From positions 49,101,115 to 49,165,114 of the forward strand of contig JACGWO010000002.1 in the NCBI GenBank assembly GCA_034509735.1: a stretch of 64,000 bases of DNA. The letters are read 5' to 3'. Source of the DNA: Sesamum alatum. Its lineage: Eukaryota; Streptophyta; Magnoliopsida; Lamiales; Pedaliaceae. Shown in pieces: positions 37,646 to 51,500 of this stretch. The position numbers were made by a program, and so were the translations under genes. Under the pieces are notes generated by a model. It searched no databases, was not told the DNA's origin, and saw nothing but the letters and a program-made list of their open reading frames with translations. How positions within the stretch are numbered: the stretch's first letter is position 1; each line of letters begins with the position of its first letter.

Positions 37646-40080
37646 CTAGCAGAATGTCTGCTGAAATTTGCTGAGCCATTCTTCTGCACTAAGCTGGCAT
37701 TCATCCCAATCTACCAACACACAAGCCACAACTTCCCAATCATTATATATACATATATAATAGTATAAATTTAATTATATATAAGTATAAAAATAAATCA
37801 ATCGGAATTTATACATAGAAGAAAAAAAAATTCTAATATTACGTTAAACGCATGATAATCTATATGTACAAGAATTTTCGTACTAAAATTACACACTTTA
37901 AAATATACAAAGCGAGTCGCATTTAAGCATACGTAAAGAAAATAAAATAAAAGAAAATGAATCTATATATGTTTAATTTAGATATATATATATATATATA
38001 CGTAAGAGAAAATCTCTATATATCATATTAATTATCTCTTACATCATAATATTAATGCATTAATTAATTACTTGCAATCCCATTTAATTTAAAGTATGAA
38101 ATTATAAATCAAACAACACTAACAATAAATTTGCATATGAAAGGTAAGATAGAAAAAAAGTGTAATAGATTTCACAGAGGAAAGAGTTGTTTTCAATTGT
38201 GACAGCATATGTATCACACTGTCTGTAATGATTACAAGGACCTCGTCGTCTGTACTCCCAAGAAATATTCTTACTGTTTCTAGCTTGTCATGTTCATATC
38301 TTGAGATACATGAAAATTTTATTACCACATCTTGAGGACAATTGAGTACTAAGATAAATATTACTACATACTTATAGATCATGGAGTCTTATAAATGTTT
38401 CCACGAAAATGATTGTTACTAGATTTAGTAAAAATATGTGAATTTTTAAGTCATGTCATGGACCACCAAATTGTTTTGAATTTCTGTGAAAAAAAAATTT
38501 ATTACTAATGAAATTGACATTTCAGACAGAAATTGGATCAATATGTGTTATGTTTTTTTAAATTTTTGTTTCTCATTTGCAAAAGTAAATTGGGTGGAAC
38601 CAAAAGTGCTCATTCACCACGGTTACGTGATGAAAAAAAAATGTATTTTTCTATTAATAAAATAATAATGATGATGATGATGATTATAATAATATAGCAC
38701 ACATAAATGCAAATAATTGTAAAAAGACTACTTTTTGTAATTTTTTTTTACCTTAATAGTGAAAGATTGAGCATTGTGTCTCATCGACCCGTGCTGATGT
38801 GGACATGGAGGATTTCCAGGGCAAAGTTCTTCCAGTGCGGAAATACATCTTGACTAATGCGATGCGGACACCGTCTTGAGCAGCAGATTCGGGCCGGTAA
38901 AAACTTCACCTCAACTTCAGCCACGGCTGATTTTGAATTAGCCACGAGCTCATTAACGGCGTCATTAATTGAGGAAGTCGAAGAGTTGCAAGGAGAAGGC
39001 TCGATAGGGCTAGGGAGAGACGGCGAATTGAGGTAGCCGGGCTGCTGCTGCTGCTGCATCCAGGGCTTGTACGGGCTGCTTGATTGGGGAGTACTCGGGC
39101 TATGGGCTGGCTCAGTCTCGGGCTCAGCGGAGGCTTTCGTGGCTCAAATGGCAAAGCCTCGGCTAGAAACGAGCCCTCGGGCTTAAAACTTCGGTATAGG
39201 CTTCCGTTGCTTCTGCCTCGAGGGATTGCAGCACTTGTTGCAGTTCCTGAATGTAGTCTTACTACTCCACCGATTATGGACGCTTGATCGCCCTAAAGAT
39301 TTAAATAAGAATAATAAATTAAAAATAATTCTAAAACTATAATGTAATTCGACGTAAAAATTACACGTTACAGTGTACCACTGAGTTGCGTTGATAACTT
39401 AAAATTTAATCATAGAGATGAAAATGAAATACATAAGTACGAAAACGAAAAACGAAATACAAATTATTACTATGAACTAAGTTGAAAGTTCATTTTTTTT
39501 AACAAAAAAACCAAATATATCCTAAGTTTTAGGACATGAAAATATGTGTTGTATAAATCAGAATATGAAATAGAATTTACACAAAAATTCAATTTGTTAA
39601 AAAAAAAAAAAAAAAAAAGCAGTAAATTGAAGAAATGGAGGATTACTCTTTTGACATAAAAGCAAGGCATCAAAGAGCGAAGGACGGAGAGATGGTGATT
39701 CATCTGCTTCCGGCGGTTTCTCTCGACGGTATATGTGAGAAACTCGGTGGTCTTCTCCGGCGGCAATGAGCTTCTGCCTCTTGCAGTGAGGAGCAGCTTC
39801 AACCTCCGTCTCGGAATCTTGGAAAGCCCCACCACAACTGTTATTATTATAAGCTGATTTTTGAAACTCAAAGCTGGTCTCATCATTCGTCGTGGTCTCG
39901 TCTCCTCCAGCTTTAATATTAGCTGATACTTCCACCGGATTATTATTATTATAATGATCAGAAGCTGTGTCCCAAGCTTCAAGAACGGTGAAAATGTTCG
40001 GCGTGGAGAAAGTTTGGTGGTAGCGCCGGTCCGCGGAAGTCAGCTTCTTCGAAGAAATCGGATAAACCCTCACTGTCCAT
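37646..40080 (-). CDS. SPCH: SPEECHLESS-type bHLH transcription factor, frame-disrupted as assembled
   Basis: SPCH is a nuclear bHLH factor that starts the stomatal lineage; its activity is controlled by MAPK phosphorylation. The likely coding exons are 40080-39647 (MDSEGLSDFFEEADF, then the basic region TVERNRRKQM and LRSLMPCFYVKR), 39292-38752 (GDQASIIGGVV, LQQVLQSLEA, the Ser-Pro-rich region with RKPPLSPR, and the start of the ACT-like domain, NELVANSKSA) and 37710-37646 (the ACT-like end up to the final Cys and stop). Splice sites are canonical and in family positions. The frame is broken about ten times by 1-2 base indels, mostly in homopolymers or short repeats: an extra AT before TVERN, an extra A before the codons for DYIQEL, and lost or gained T or G bases near 38790-38830 and in the last exon. 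Aligned piecewise, the protein matches SPCH closely with few substitutions. That argues for sequence error over an old pseudogene. Confidence 0.75.
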
Positions 40081-40312
40081 GTGTTGTTCAATTTGAGAAA
40101 AAGCAGAGCTGAACGGCAAGCTGCTTAACAGCTTAGAAAAAGTCGACTGATTACAACAACAAGAAGAAGAAACGTTATTTGGAAAGATTTGAAAGGGACC
40201 AAAGCATCAGCATCTGAGAGTTGCAATTTGAAATTGATTAAGCGTGGGTTGAGAGAAAAATCAGATGGAAATGGGAGCTGGAGAGAGTGACATTGGAGAG
40301 GATAGGGTTTAG

Positions 40313-40321
40313 TGTATATAG
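40313..40321 (-). promoter_or_regulatory. TATA box of the SPCH-like gene
   Basis: CTATATAC on the minus strand lies about 235 bp before the ATG. It is followed by a CT-rich leader, a typical spacing for a plant core promoter. This is inference from sequence alone. Confidence 0.45.
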
Positions 40322-40435
40322 AAGAGAGAGAAGAGAGAGAGACTGAGAGAGAAATGGGTGTATATATATATATATATATAGACAGGTTAATCCGATTTAA
40401 CTCAGTGATATTGTAAATGGCAACATTACTCCCTA

Positions 40436-40709
40436 TACTACAAGAAAAACGCCTCAATAGCAAATGAAAAAAATCAGCGTCGAGCTAATTAGCAAGTAAA
40501 ATTCTCGTTGTTAATACCTTATTTAATACAAGAAATTTACTTGCTAATGAATTTAACAACGAGAATTTACTTACTAATAAATTTAGCAACAAATTGTTTA
40601 AAATATACATTAAATGGTGTAGATTAGCAACAAGAATTTACTTGTTAATTAGCTCGACGCTGATTTCAACAACAAATCTTTTCATTGTCATAGCTATTTT
40701 CTTGTAGTA
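40436..40709. mobile_element. CACTA-type hairpin MITE (274 bp) with 3-bp TSD
   Basis: Both ends carry TACTACAAGAAAA in inverted orientation, one base from the common CACTACAAGAAAA tip of CACTA elements. CTA flanks each side (40433-40435 and 40710-40712). The arms stay complementary for about 80 bp (for example AATCAGCGTCGAGCTAATTA on the left against its complement on the right), so a transcript would fold into a long hairpin. It has no coding capacity. It lies 115-400 bp upstream of the SPCH TATA box. Confidence 0.8.
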
Positions 40710-40721
40710 CTAATGAAAAAA

Positions 40722-40905
40722 ATTGCAATTTACCTCCATGTGTTCTTTAAAATGGAGCAATTTACTCACATGTCTGGGGCGGCAAATTGCTCAATTTTAA
40801 AAAATACTGGGAGGTAAATTGATTATTTTTAAAAATATATGAAAGTAAATTGCTATTTTATTTTTTATAGGGGAATGATTTGCATATTTACAATATCACA
40901 GGGGG
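40722..40905. repeat. Inverted-repeat element, family copy 2
   Basis: It shares blocks with the element at 15963-16188, such as AAATTGCTATTTTATTTTTT followed by ATAGG, and TGCATATTTACAATATCA. It is built of partly self-complementary halves. It abuts the CACTA MITE and is followed by a (TA)n tract at about 40924-40945. Confidence 0.45.
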
Positions 40906-40945
40906 TTTGCTTTCATTTTTCCCTATATATATATATATATATATA

Positions 40946-43900
40946 ATAGAGTGTGTTGATGAAGGAAAATTCTAGTACGAACTAAGTTTGGCCAAATTAA
41001 AACCAATTATACGAGTAAAGTGTGATGCATTTGTTATGTGGTTGGTCATTTTATAATCAAACAATAATTGTATTACACTTATCATATAATTGATTCAAAT
41101 TTAATAAAGTTGAGTTCAGAATAGAATTTTGCATTGATGAAATGATGGGAGTTTGAGAAATTTGTACTTTGAAATTCCGGGATAGTAAATTCTTGTTTTA
41201 CTTTGACTGTGAGTTGATTTTATGATCTCTGCTGTGAGCCTGCACTGCACCATCTTTGGATTTCTCTCTCTCTTTAACTCCACTCCTTCACCTAAGACAT
41301 TCATTCTTCCATGTTTGGTGAGAGTCCTATACTTTTTAGTACAATTTTGGATATTACACTTTCATATCACATATTCGTGTCACACTTAATCACATATTCG
41401 TGTCACAACTAATGTATGGTAGTTAACGTGTCTTTTCTTGTAGAATTTAAAAATATAATTAATTTGAATTGTAATTTAAAAATAAAATAATTATCATACA
41501 CTTGTTGATGTGACACTATTATATACTATCAAATCGGGATAGAAAATGCTATGTCTTTTTTTTTTGTTTTGTTATGGTACACAATTTATTATATTATTCA
41601 ATGCATTTAAAATTCAAAAATTGATTTAATGCACCAATAATTCAAATCAATAAATATGTTCAAACAAGACGAAACAACAAAACACTATAAAAGTGGACAT
41701 ACGCTCTATTTGTGAAACCTGAACTCACAATATTGATTAATAATATGATGTGACGTGGAGTATAATTCTGATTCCTGAGATTCAAAAATCAAAAGTATTT
41801 TCATTCAACTTAATTATCCAAGCGAGAGATTTTTGGTTCATATCTTAAACTTAAGTCCTATAAACAATTCTCTTTATATAACAATAAACTTTCAAATGAG
41901 GGTACGTTAATTCATTTTTACCCGTTTAAGTTTTCAGATGAGATAATCATTTAATATGATATTAGGCTAAATCAAATCAGAGTTCTGTGTTCAAATTTAA
42001 GCTCTTAAAAATTCTCTTTTCTAACGGTTTAACCTCTTAAATGAGGATATGTTGATTTTCCTTTCTAACAATTAAAATTTTCAAATGAATTAATTGTTTA
42101 AGATGTATTAGAGTTGAGTCCAAAAAAAAAATCTGAGTTCAAATGTAAGTCATGTTAATGATTCTCATCTTTAACATTTTACCATTTTCACGGCTAAGAA
42201 AAAAAAAAATAATTAAGACATTTCTTGAACCCAATTTATAGAGAGGATGTACATATAGAAACATTGTTTAAATATTGAATGCGACATTGCATATTGCTGT
42301 AATTAGGAATGTCTGGGTCGACATATATATACAGTTTGATATGAAATTAATATTAATATTAATAGGGCTGCCTGCAGGGTACATTTATCTTTAAATTTAA
42401 TATTTGGCCTCCACGTTCATGAGGGATCAACTTTCAAATTAATTAACTCCATGTCTGGCCAATTTTTTTGAATTTTCCATTCTCACATCAATAATTACTC
42501 CTATTTTTAATTTTATTCAATATATATATATTATTTAATTAGGGTGGGAATGGCAGTGCTGCTGAGAATTTATTACTCAGATCTTGGTAAATAAGTATAT
42601 ATTTCTTTAATTATTTACTCTCAGTGATAAATTGCATTTCACATTATTCAAATTTCTTAACTACTCATAACGTTTCGATACTCCTTCAAGAGGTTATGAG
42701 TTTCAAAATCTTACGGATGTAGGTATTTAGTTACTTTTAATATAATATGTTGTTTCTTTGTTTGCTTTGATTTTGTTGATTGATTTAGAAATATTGATAT
42801 ATTGTACGGAATATTGTAATACTAATACATCTGATGTAGTTTCGTAAACAAAAACTATAATCGATACTATTTTCAATTTCCGGATACTTCTAGCCCGTAT
42901 TTGTGACCACGAAAAAAGTATACGATATAATAATTTTCAGATGTATAAGGCAATTTGATTAGAAAATATTTATTTGATCTGCAATAAGTCAGTAACAAGT
43001 CAATTGAGGGTAAATATGATTTTATGCATTTTTTTCATTGATATCAACAAATTTTGTGAATTTTGATTAACGAATGAATCTATATATTGGACGGGAACAA
43101 ACATCAACATACGTACTAAATGTATTTTTTCAAACTATAAATAATTTACATGTAATTATTATCAACCTCATAAAATGATAGGTGTAATTATCCCTATTTA
43201 ATTATATGAATCCCTACCAACCCTTAAATAGCCTTACAAGATTTTTGTCTCTCTTGGGGGGTTTACTTTGGACAGAAAAATAACTTCATGATGACTGCAA
43301 AAATGGCCACAAATGCATAAGGGACTGTTTGTTCCTTGGCTATATATAATTCACATCTTCATCAACTTTAAAGTTTAAACTGCACAATATATATAATATA
43401 TATATATATATTGGTGACAGTTATGTAATGAATGCCTGAGTGAATTCAATACCCCCTAACAACTTGTACTTAAAGGGCTGCTGGAATTATATACCTAGTA
43501 ATATGATATAGGGTAAATTATAGTTATCTCTAATGAGATTAAATATAATTACAAATATTTCTTTGTAGTTTGAAAAATTACAAATATTCTCTAAAATTTA
43601 TAATTATTTAATAAATAACTCATTTCCATTCATTTTTTTAGATGAACGGACTAAAATTTTATTGTCGCACAAAGTAAGTGTGTTTGAAAAGCAAAGAAAG
43701 GCAAATTACATAATTAGTTAATGTAGATGCAGACAAGTGTATCTTTCTAAGACAAACAAAGGGATCATAAGATGATGAGTGACAATGACATTCCTTTTTC
43801 TTGTGATGACTCTGTGTGTGTGTGTGTGTGACAATGACTTTTTTTTCCACTCTTGTCCTCTTTACCCCCCATTTGCTTTCTTCACCACATAATCTTTCCA

Positions 43901-45700
43901 ATTAAGTCCTTTGTTTTTTACTTACAGAGTTCTGTCATACTTTATATGAGTATATTATAATATTTTTATTTTTTTAGCACTCACACACTCAATTTTGTAC
44001 GTGAACGATTGAGTCGTCCCCACTTAAACTAAGAGTATATTATGAATCAGCAGTGATTAGCTCATAATGTTTGATTTAATAAAGACTAAACTAAATCCGA
44101 TATAGGGATTTGCCCTGCCTAATCTTTTATTTCATCACAAAACGACAAAGCCCATCGACATTTAGACACGGACACAGACACAGACAGAGACAAGAACGTA
44201 TGTACATGCATGGGTGTACGTATAATTAGTAGGTGGGTGTAATGAATGAGGAAGAAAGGCAAGGGGAGGGGGGGGGGGGGGTGTCTGCAACTTGTGTCTG
44301 AACAAGGAAGGGAGGTTCAAGAAGATGGCTTTTAATGGGCAGCCACAGACACGGTATCTCCGTGCGCACTCCCCCCAACCCCTATTCACTTCACTTGAAA
44401 TTTTTTGTGTTAAGCATTAATTAGTTTAACATTTATACTAGTACAAGATGTGTGTTTGTCGTAAGAAGGGAGTAGGGGGAAGCCTACAGTAGTAGTCGGA
44501 CAAAGTAGTACATGCGTGGGAGTGCGTTCCTGTTTAGGATAGTAATTGCTGAATCATTTTTCTATGATTGCGTTATTATTAATACAACTTTCATTTCTTG
44601 ATTTCTCCCTTTCTTTTCTTGTCAAAATCTTTTTTTTTACGTTATAGCTAGTTAGGACATGTGTGTTTTACGAGAATAGTTTTGTACATTACAGTAACAA
44701 GTCGCACGTCAACTATTTATACTATGGTGTTCGTAAATTATTATAAAATTATAATTTTACTCTTGAGATGTTCGATTTAGGGTCGTTGGATTTGGATGCA
44801 AAGTTAGAACAGGCTCCATGGTCTAACATTTCTTGTATAGGATAATTAATATATATCGAAATTCCTAGAATTTATGCACATTTAAAAAAACTTGACAAAT
44901 TTCAAAAAATTGCACACATATATATATATATATATTATATGGCTTAATATTTTTCCATAGTTATTAAAGTGGTTTGCAGAGAATAGTTCATAAAATGAAC
45001 AATGTACCTACCACAAGAATTACTCTCTTTGAAGAAATAATTTCCAGGTTTTGTCAGGGCATTTAATCCAATTTGAACAAGGCTATGGTGATATTATGAA
45101 TATTCGTTTTTAATTTCCTGTGGTAACAGTTTTATCAGAAATTAATACTTTTATGTGGGACAAAATTCTATACAAAAAAAGGACTGGAGTAAATAAGGCG
45201 GGGCCTCCCCCTTCCATTCATTTCACACTCTGAAACCACCATTAAAAGCACACCCAACGCAACGCATGAGACTCACTATTGTCCCGGATCCGATTTTCTG
45301 TTGCAAAGTCTATTTCATTCAACATACACAAGTCACGTGCGTAAGGATGATATCATGTATTTAATTTTGAAAAAGATTTTACACACATGACATGTGTATG
45401 TCGAAAGAAACAGACTTTGCAACAGAAAAAAAAATTCCGCTCCGTTGTTATCCCAACACCAAAATTTTACCATGCTTCTGAAATTCAGACTATACCCTTC
45501 TTACTTTACAGCATTCACATTCCAGCCCCTATTTTGTCTAATGAGATGGTTGTTGAAATATTAAATATTAAATGATTCTATTTTTTAACGGTGTGAGCTT
45601 TTAGATGAGGTGGTCATCTAACACTGTATAGAGTAGAATCAAACAAGAGGTCATAAGATATACTCGATAATTCTATACTAACTTTCAAGAGCGAGATCAT
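40946..45700. other. AT-rich intergenic DNA, no gene seen
   Basis: Nearly 5 kb has no recognised gene. It holds a (TG)n tract near 43813-43829, a 14-G run at 44268-44281 and an (AT)n tract at 44918-44935. A stretch at about 43505-43620 (AGGGTAAATTATAGTTATCTC onward) resembles plant dispersed repeats. Its upstream part could contain distal regulatory DNA of SPCH. Confidence 0.5.
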
Positions 45701-48536
45701 TGTAACTAACAGTTACCAGGTATTCACGCCGGTAAGAAATTGATGCTTGGAGCTGGATTTCCGGGTGATTTCATGTCCGTTGAGAGGCAGCAACGGCTCC
45801 ACTCCCTTGATTGCTAGGTAGATTTCCCATGGCCCATTTCTCTGTCACGTCCCCGTCTCGCATTATAGCAGCTATGGGTGCAGGTGCAGCCCCTCCTTTA
45901 CTGCGCTCCATAACATTCAAATATTTATATGCACAAATACACATGATATATGTGGTGTGTGGTCTTTTATGTGTACATATGATGGTAAAAAGAAGGGAAG
46001 CTGTATCGTCATTACGAAATCACAAGACGGGACGTAAAAAACGTATGCAAAAACCAAGAATCAAATACAAGGGTGCGCAAATTTATATGTGGCATGGAGA
46101 TGAATGGATTGCATTTGCACGGTGGTCCAACTTTCTCCTACTAAAATAGAATTCTCATACAAATAACGAGAGACGGTCACCCATTGTAAAAATTACAATA
46201 AAGTTTATATCAACGTTGAGTCAGGCTGCACACTATAACGTTTTTCCATCTGAAATAGCACTTCATAAATGCAACTAATGCCACACGCTAACACCTGTAA
46301 TCCCTTGAAAGTGTTAACTTTGAACCGATCATCTCTCAAACTCAATGCGTGGATCAATAGTTGCACGAAGATGATTAGAACAAGAACATAAGGAGCAATC
46401 ACGGAACGCACAAGAGAATACGAACTATGCCTTTACCTTAAATGCCTAGCTAACTGATGCAACTACCAAAGGCAGTACAGAGTTAAAAAGTAAGTGATTG
46501 TTGTAGAGGGCCCTTGAAAAGAACATATGGTAAGCATACAACTGTGTTAAAATAACAAAAGATTGGTCCTAACATAAACATGATATCTTTCAATTGTTCC
46601 TGCTATCTAAGAAACGGTGTATTTCAGTATGAAGTGTATATTAAAGCCTATTCTCCTTCCGACATTTATATCATGCATAAATATCATGGCTGGTAATGCT
46701 AAAATATTAACATGAGAATATCTTAAAAGAATGTCGTTAGTGAAAGAAAAGGGATTGAGGATCTTGAAAAGGTATAGAATATGACACTTTGTTTCAGTTA
46801 TTGCACAATCTAATTCAGACAGGAGGAGCAGGTAGAAGTTATAACTCTACTAGTAATTATACGGTTGATAAGATTAAATTCACCGGCTTTCACATGAACA
46901 TACGTGAAATGGAAAAGAAAAAGGTAAACTTAGATGCTCCAAGTAAAATCTTTGTGATCCAGTTTAAAATATTTTACTTGAAGCATGGTACTGTGCATTA
47001 ATAGATAAAGCTGGAGTTAGGTGAGACTACTCAAATTTGAGGACAAGGCAACTAGCAGAATCTTAGGGTAAACGGCATACATATTTTCCGATAAATACAA
47101 AAATATCATCCAGCAGTCCACGATATCAAGCCCATTGTCCCCTTTTGACATAAACAGGGTGTTTGGATTGCTTGAAAGGTGTCCTTTGAGTTTTGGAAAG
47201 TGTCGTAATGGCACTTGGTTCTGTAGGTGGTACAATTGGTAGTTTGCGACATTATATGAGGAAAAACGACGTAGCGTAGCTATGACTAAATGAAAGAAAA
47301 GGGAGTAAGAAAAATTATACGAGAGTGGATGCCAAAGTAAATAAAGCTCTATCCGTGTAGGCCCATGTAATATTTCAAGAATGTCTAGCATATATTCAAC
47401 CTATTTCATTCTCACATTTGCTTCCTTTGATTTCAGTCATATAACCGGACCATATGACCATTTTTCGGTCGACTCAGTTTTAGGTGCAAGCGGTAATGAC
47501 TCTCACATATAGGAAAGAAAAAGTAGTATTCAAGATTAAGGTTGTGTTTCTCCAAAGTTCTGATTCCAAGAGTTAAGAATATGTGGATTATAATTTGTAC
47601 TGCACGACACCTATATTGTCTCAAATATATACAAAATAATTATCCCAAATATAATGATGCGGATGCCTAAGTACAGAACTCGAACTAAAAGTTCAATAAG
47701 TTGTTCCTTGTACAGAGTCTACAGACAAGCCTATAGGGGCTGTTTTAAGTAAAAAAAGAAGCAAGAATCACCATAAAAAATTTCTGCATAAAAACTTGGT
47801 AACTTTTACAGTTATTAACTGACTTCCGTTTGCGGTTTAGCAGAATAAGGAAGAGAATTCTATTCAAAAATCCGGTGAGGTACAGCGCGATGATAGAGAA
47901 CATACCAGGCAAACAGAGCAACTTGCAAATATCAAAATGGGCAACAGTGGAGGAAGTGATCCCACCTGATGGAGCATATCTTCAGAGTTGGTCCTCCAAC
48001 CTACAACTCATACAGCCAACAGCAAACTTAGTTAAGATGAAATTGCTTAATAATAGTAATGCACTGAAATCTTGCTAAACTTAGAATCCAATGCTAGACA
48101 AGTAGGGACCAAGAGATGCCATTGTCGTATGTACAAGACACGAACACCACATCGCTTCAATGCTGATCCAGTTCGGCAAAAGACCAGGTAATTTATGAAC
48201 AAAATCCAAAAAGGTCCCTCATTATGTGACAACACCAATCCACTTTGGGATTTTGGCTTCAAGCTCAGTGGCAAAGTTTTGCTGCCTTAATTTTTTTTCT
48301 GCAGAACAGCAAACTGTTCAATCGAGTCATAGATGTCATTAAACGAATTTGTCATAAATGCTAGAGAAATAGAAATCTTAAAATTTCGGGCTAATGAGGA
48401 AATACAAATGGACATGCATTGACTCTACTAACTTAACAAATAACGGAAAATTTATACATATTCAAGAACCAATTCCTGATGTTAAAACAAATTTCATTAG
48501 GAAAGTGTATTAAAACAATGAATAGCAAGTTTTAAC
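45701..48536. other. Intergenic DNA downstream of dihydrofolate synthetase
   Basis: No confident gene is seen. Short open frames occur on both strands at about 45.77-46.15 kb, including a 46-codon minus-strand frame with an Ala-rich sequence, but no domain or flanking exon supports them. The last few hundred bases before 48537 are likely the 3' UTR. Confidence 0.45.
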
Positions 48537-51500
48537 TTATTCTTCAAGGGAACCTAATACAGCTGAAACAATATGCAAAGATCCAGTGACCACAATTATT
48601 CCTCGGGTTCCAGATTTTGCAACGAGGATCTCATTTCCAAGTCTAATTGACGCCATTAAAGATCCCTCCGCTAACAAGACAGATTGACATCCCATTTTTC
48701 CTTCAGATTGAGTATGCTGATCCTCAATCAACTCGTACTTAGCAGTTTTGCAGTCGAGAAAATCACATCCCATCTCTTTACATGCTTGTATCCAAGAATC
48801 TTTTAACAAGGATGATGAAGTTGTACGTGATCTGTCTCCAGCAATATCGATTTCAGTGAAACACACAGCTTCCAAGCATCCAGCTGCAAAGGACACAGGT
48901 GCTTTATTAGGTGTTGCAATGAAATTGTCTGATTAAACAGTATGAAGGAAAAAGATAAATAATTAAGGTACTTCGAGAGAATCAATGTCAAGACATGTGA
49001 GCAACAAACCACCCGAGTCTAATGCAACCTCCCCCCCCCCCCCCCCCCCCCTTTTCCCTAATTTCACAATTATTTACAAAGTAATAAAGTCTTACACAAG
49101 TCAAAAGAGATACTTAACCTGAAAGTAGAACTCGAGCAAAACCTAAATGATCTTTGTCATTCGCCATAGCAACCACAAGGACCAAACTTGCCTCAGGCAA
49201 TGCCATTTTAATCATGTTCACCAAAGCTTCGGCAGATTCCTTGGTATGGGCTGAAAATTAGTGATGTAATAAACATTAGTACAAGTCTCTCATCCACTAG
49301 GCCACAATCTATTACGCGTGTCCAGAAGTAAATAGGAGTCAATCTAAATATGAATAACTTTTTCATCCTTTAGCTTGGTTCTGGAGATGAGCTTGTATTT
49401 TTATGTAGAGGGAATGACACATAATAATCGGAATCAATGGACTTATAAATTAAGTTATGGTCCTGAAAACTTTAAGAGAAACAGTGCTCCTGTTAATCTA
49501 TCTGCTTCTTGTTACAAGCCCGTCATGTAGTATAAAAATGAAAGTCTTCACAAAAATTGGAAGCAGACCTCCATCGAGCAGTATAGTTGCTCCTGGCAGT
49601 CCTAGCATCTCCACTTCCTTGGATGTTAAAAATTGGCTTCTACCAAGCAGATACGCAGATTCTAGACCAGCGCGAATGGATGCGTCAGATAATTTCCATC
49701 CTGACATATTTGTAAAATTTGAGGATAGAGATAAGATTAAGAAGCCAAGAATCACTAAATTTATTAGATGCAGTGAAAATTGAATCTGTAGCTAGACAAA
49801 ATTTATAAATAGTTTCAAATTCCACAAAGACCACCTTGTAGACATCATGTAAAACAATATTATCCAATAACACCAGAGTTCAAAGAAAATTTTCCAGCAG
49901 ACATGTAAATTAGTGCTTATATTGTAAAACCATATATCGGCGATTTTCCAATTGATACTAGAAGATGCTTCACGTCAGTAGGATGTCCTTTGGAAGCAAT
50001 AAGAGTCAATTTGACAATACACACCAAAGATTTTACTTTCTTCAGGTGAAGTTGAAAATAACTTTAAATAAGTCAAGTAGGATACACAAGACCGCTACAC
50101 TTGGTAATTCATAAAAGGTGAAGGGTTGCTAGAACCGGATGTAAATCTTCTTTTGTCTTTCTGAAACTTGCAAGCGCCTGATTATGGTGGCCTGCGGGAC
50201 GATACTGATCATATCCTACTTGAGTATATTTTTCAAATGCACACCCTATATCAGTCCACATCACATATACTTGGATACTTGTTTCATTCACCCATTACCT
50301 TCAACTAATTACTGCCATTTTTCCATTTGCCATTAATCCTTTGACTGGGCAATAATGTTGAGCTATATTATAACCTCTTTCTTCAAGGGTCCTAACAACT
50401 TAGGAACATAAAGCAAAATTTTATGAACACAGATGTAGTCCATGTTAAAGATAACTTTCATGCCACATTATGGAAAAAGCGACTGATTTTCTTTTTCCAA
50501 ACCTTGGTCACGAAGGCAAAGGGCTGCGCAAGTAGCGGTTGCCGCATTCTGAAGCTGGTGAGACCCAAGCAATCGTAATTGTACATCAAACAACTCAATG
50601 CACTGGAATATTACAAATTAATGTTAAAATTGCTCTATGAAATCCAACAATAATTGAGTTAAGAAATCAAAACAATTAGCTGTATAGAAAACTTTAGACG
50701 GGAAGGAACCACATAATATATTGCAAATGCATACCACTTGAAGGTCCCTCTCAATCAGGAGGAGAATATCACATAATTGGCGCGTCGTCTCACATGCTCT
50801 AGAAAAGCCTTTGAGAACACTTCTATTTCCAGGATCAGATGCTGATATTACAGGTGAACACATACACAACGCCTTATCACGAATAATATGCTCAATATGT
50901 GGAAGGAACGGCCCACCTAGAACCAGCTGAAATTTTTACCAATTAATCAGAATTACATATGCTAATTCATAACCAAATCATGCTTTTGCATATAAAGTAG
51001 ATAGGTAGATATAGATAGACGTTTGAGAGAGAGAGAATGTAAATGTCAAAACCATGTTACTGTGCTCCACATGAAGGTGTATTTAATTCTTCTCCACCAT
51101 CGAAAGTTCAATCATCTAAAGTTTCTTCTGCATTTTTAATAAATTCAAATTTAAGCTTCATAAGTTTCCATACGGTGTATTTGTTTGTGTTGCTCTTTCT
51201 GTCTGCCATCAGGCACAAATGGAACTTAACACAGTTTATGTATTTATTATAGCAAGGAGTTCCAAGAACCACCTAACTGGACGTCCTTCTTTGATTATTC
51301 CTGATTTAGCCACTGCAATACTCTCCAATGATCCCCCAAGTGCAGCTAGATGCTCCTCACCTATATTTGTAATGATTGATGCTGCCAGATCAGAGCTGGA
51401 AATTACATTGGTTGCATCCCGTGCTCCACCTAGTCCAGCCTATACATTGAAGAAAGAAATTAGAGTATATACCACGTCAGGATGGTGACTTCCACCATTT

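Noticed and set aside
38119..38382. 87-codon minus-strand frame within the SPCH locus
   Set aside because: It lies in the intron between the second and last SPCH exons and has no family resemblance.
45770..46149. Short frames on both strands downstream of DHFS
   Set aside because: No recognisable domain, and no splice or promoter context to support a gene.
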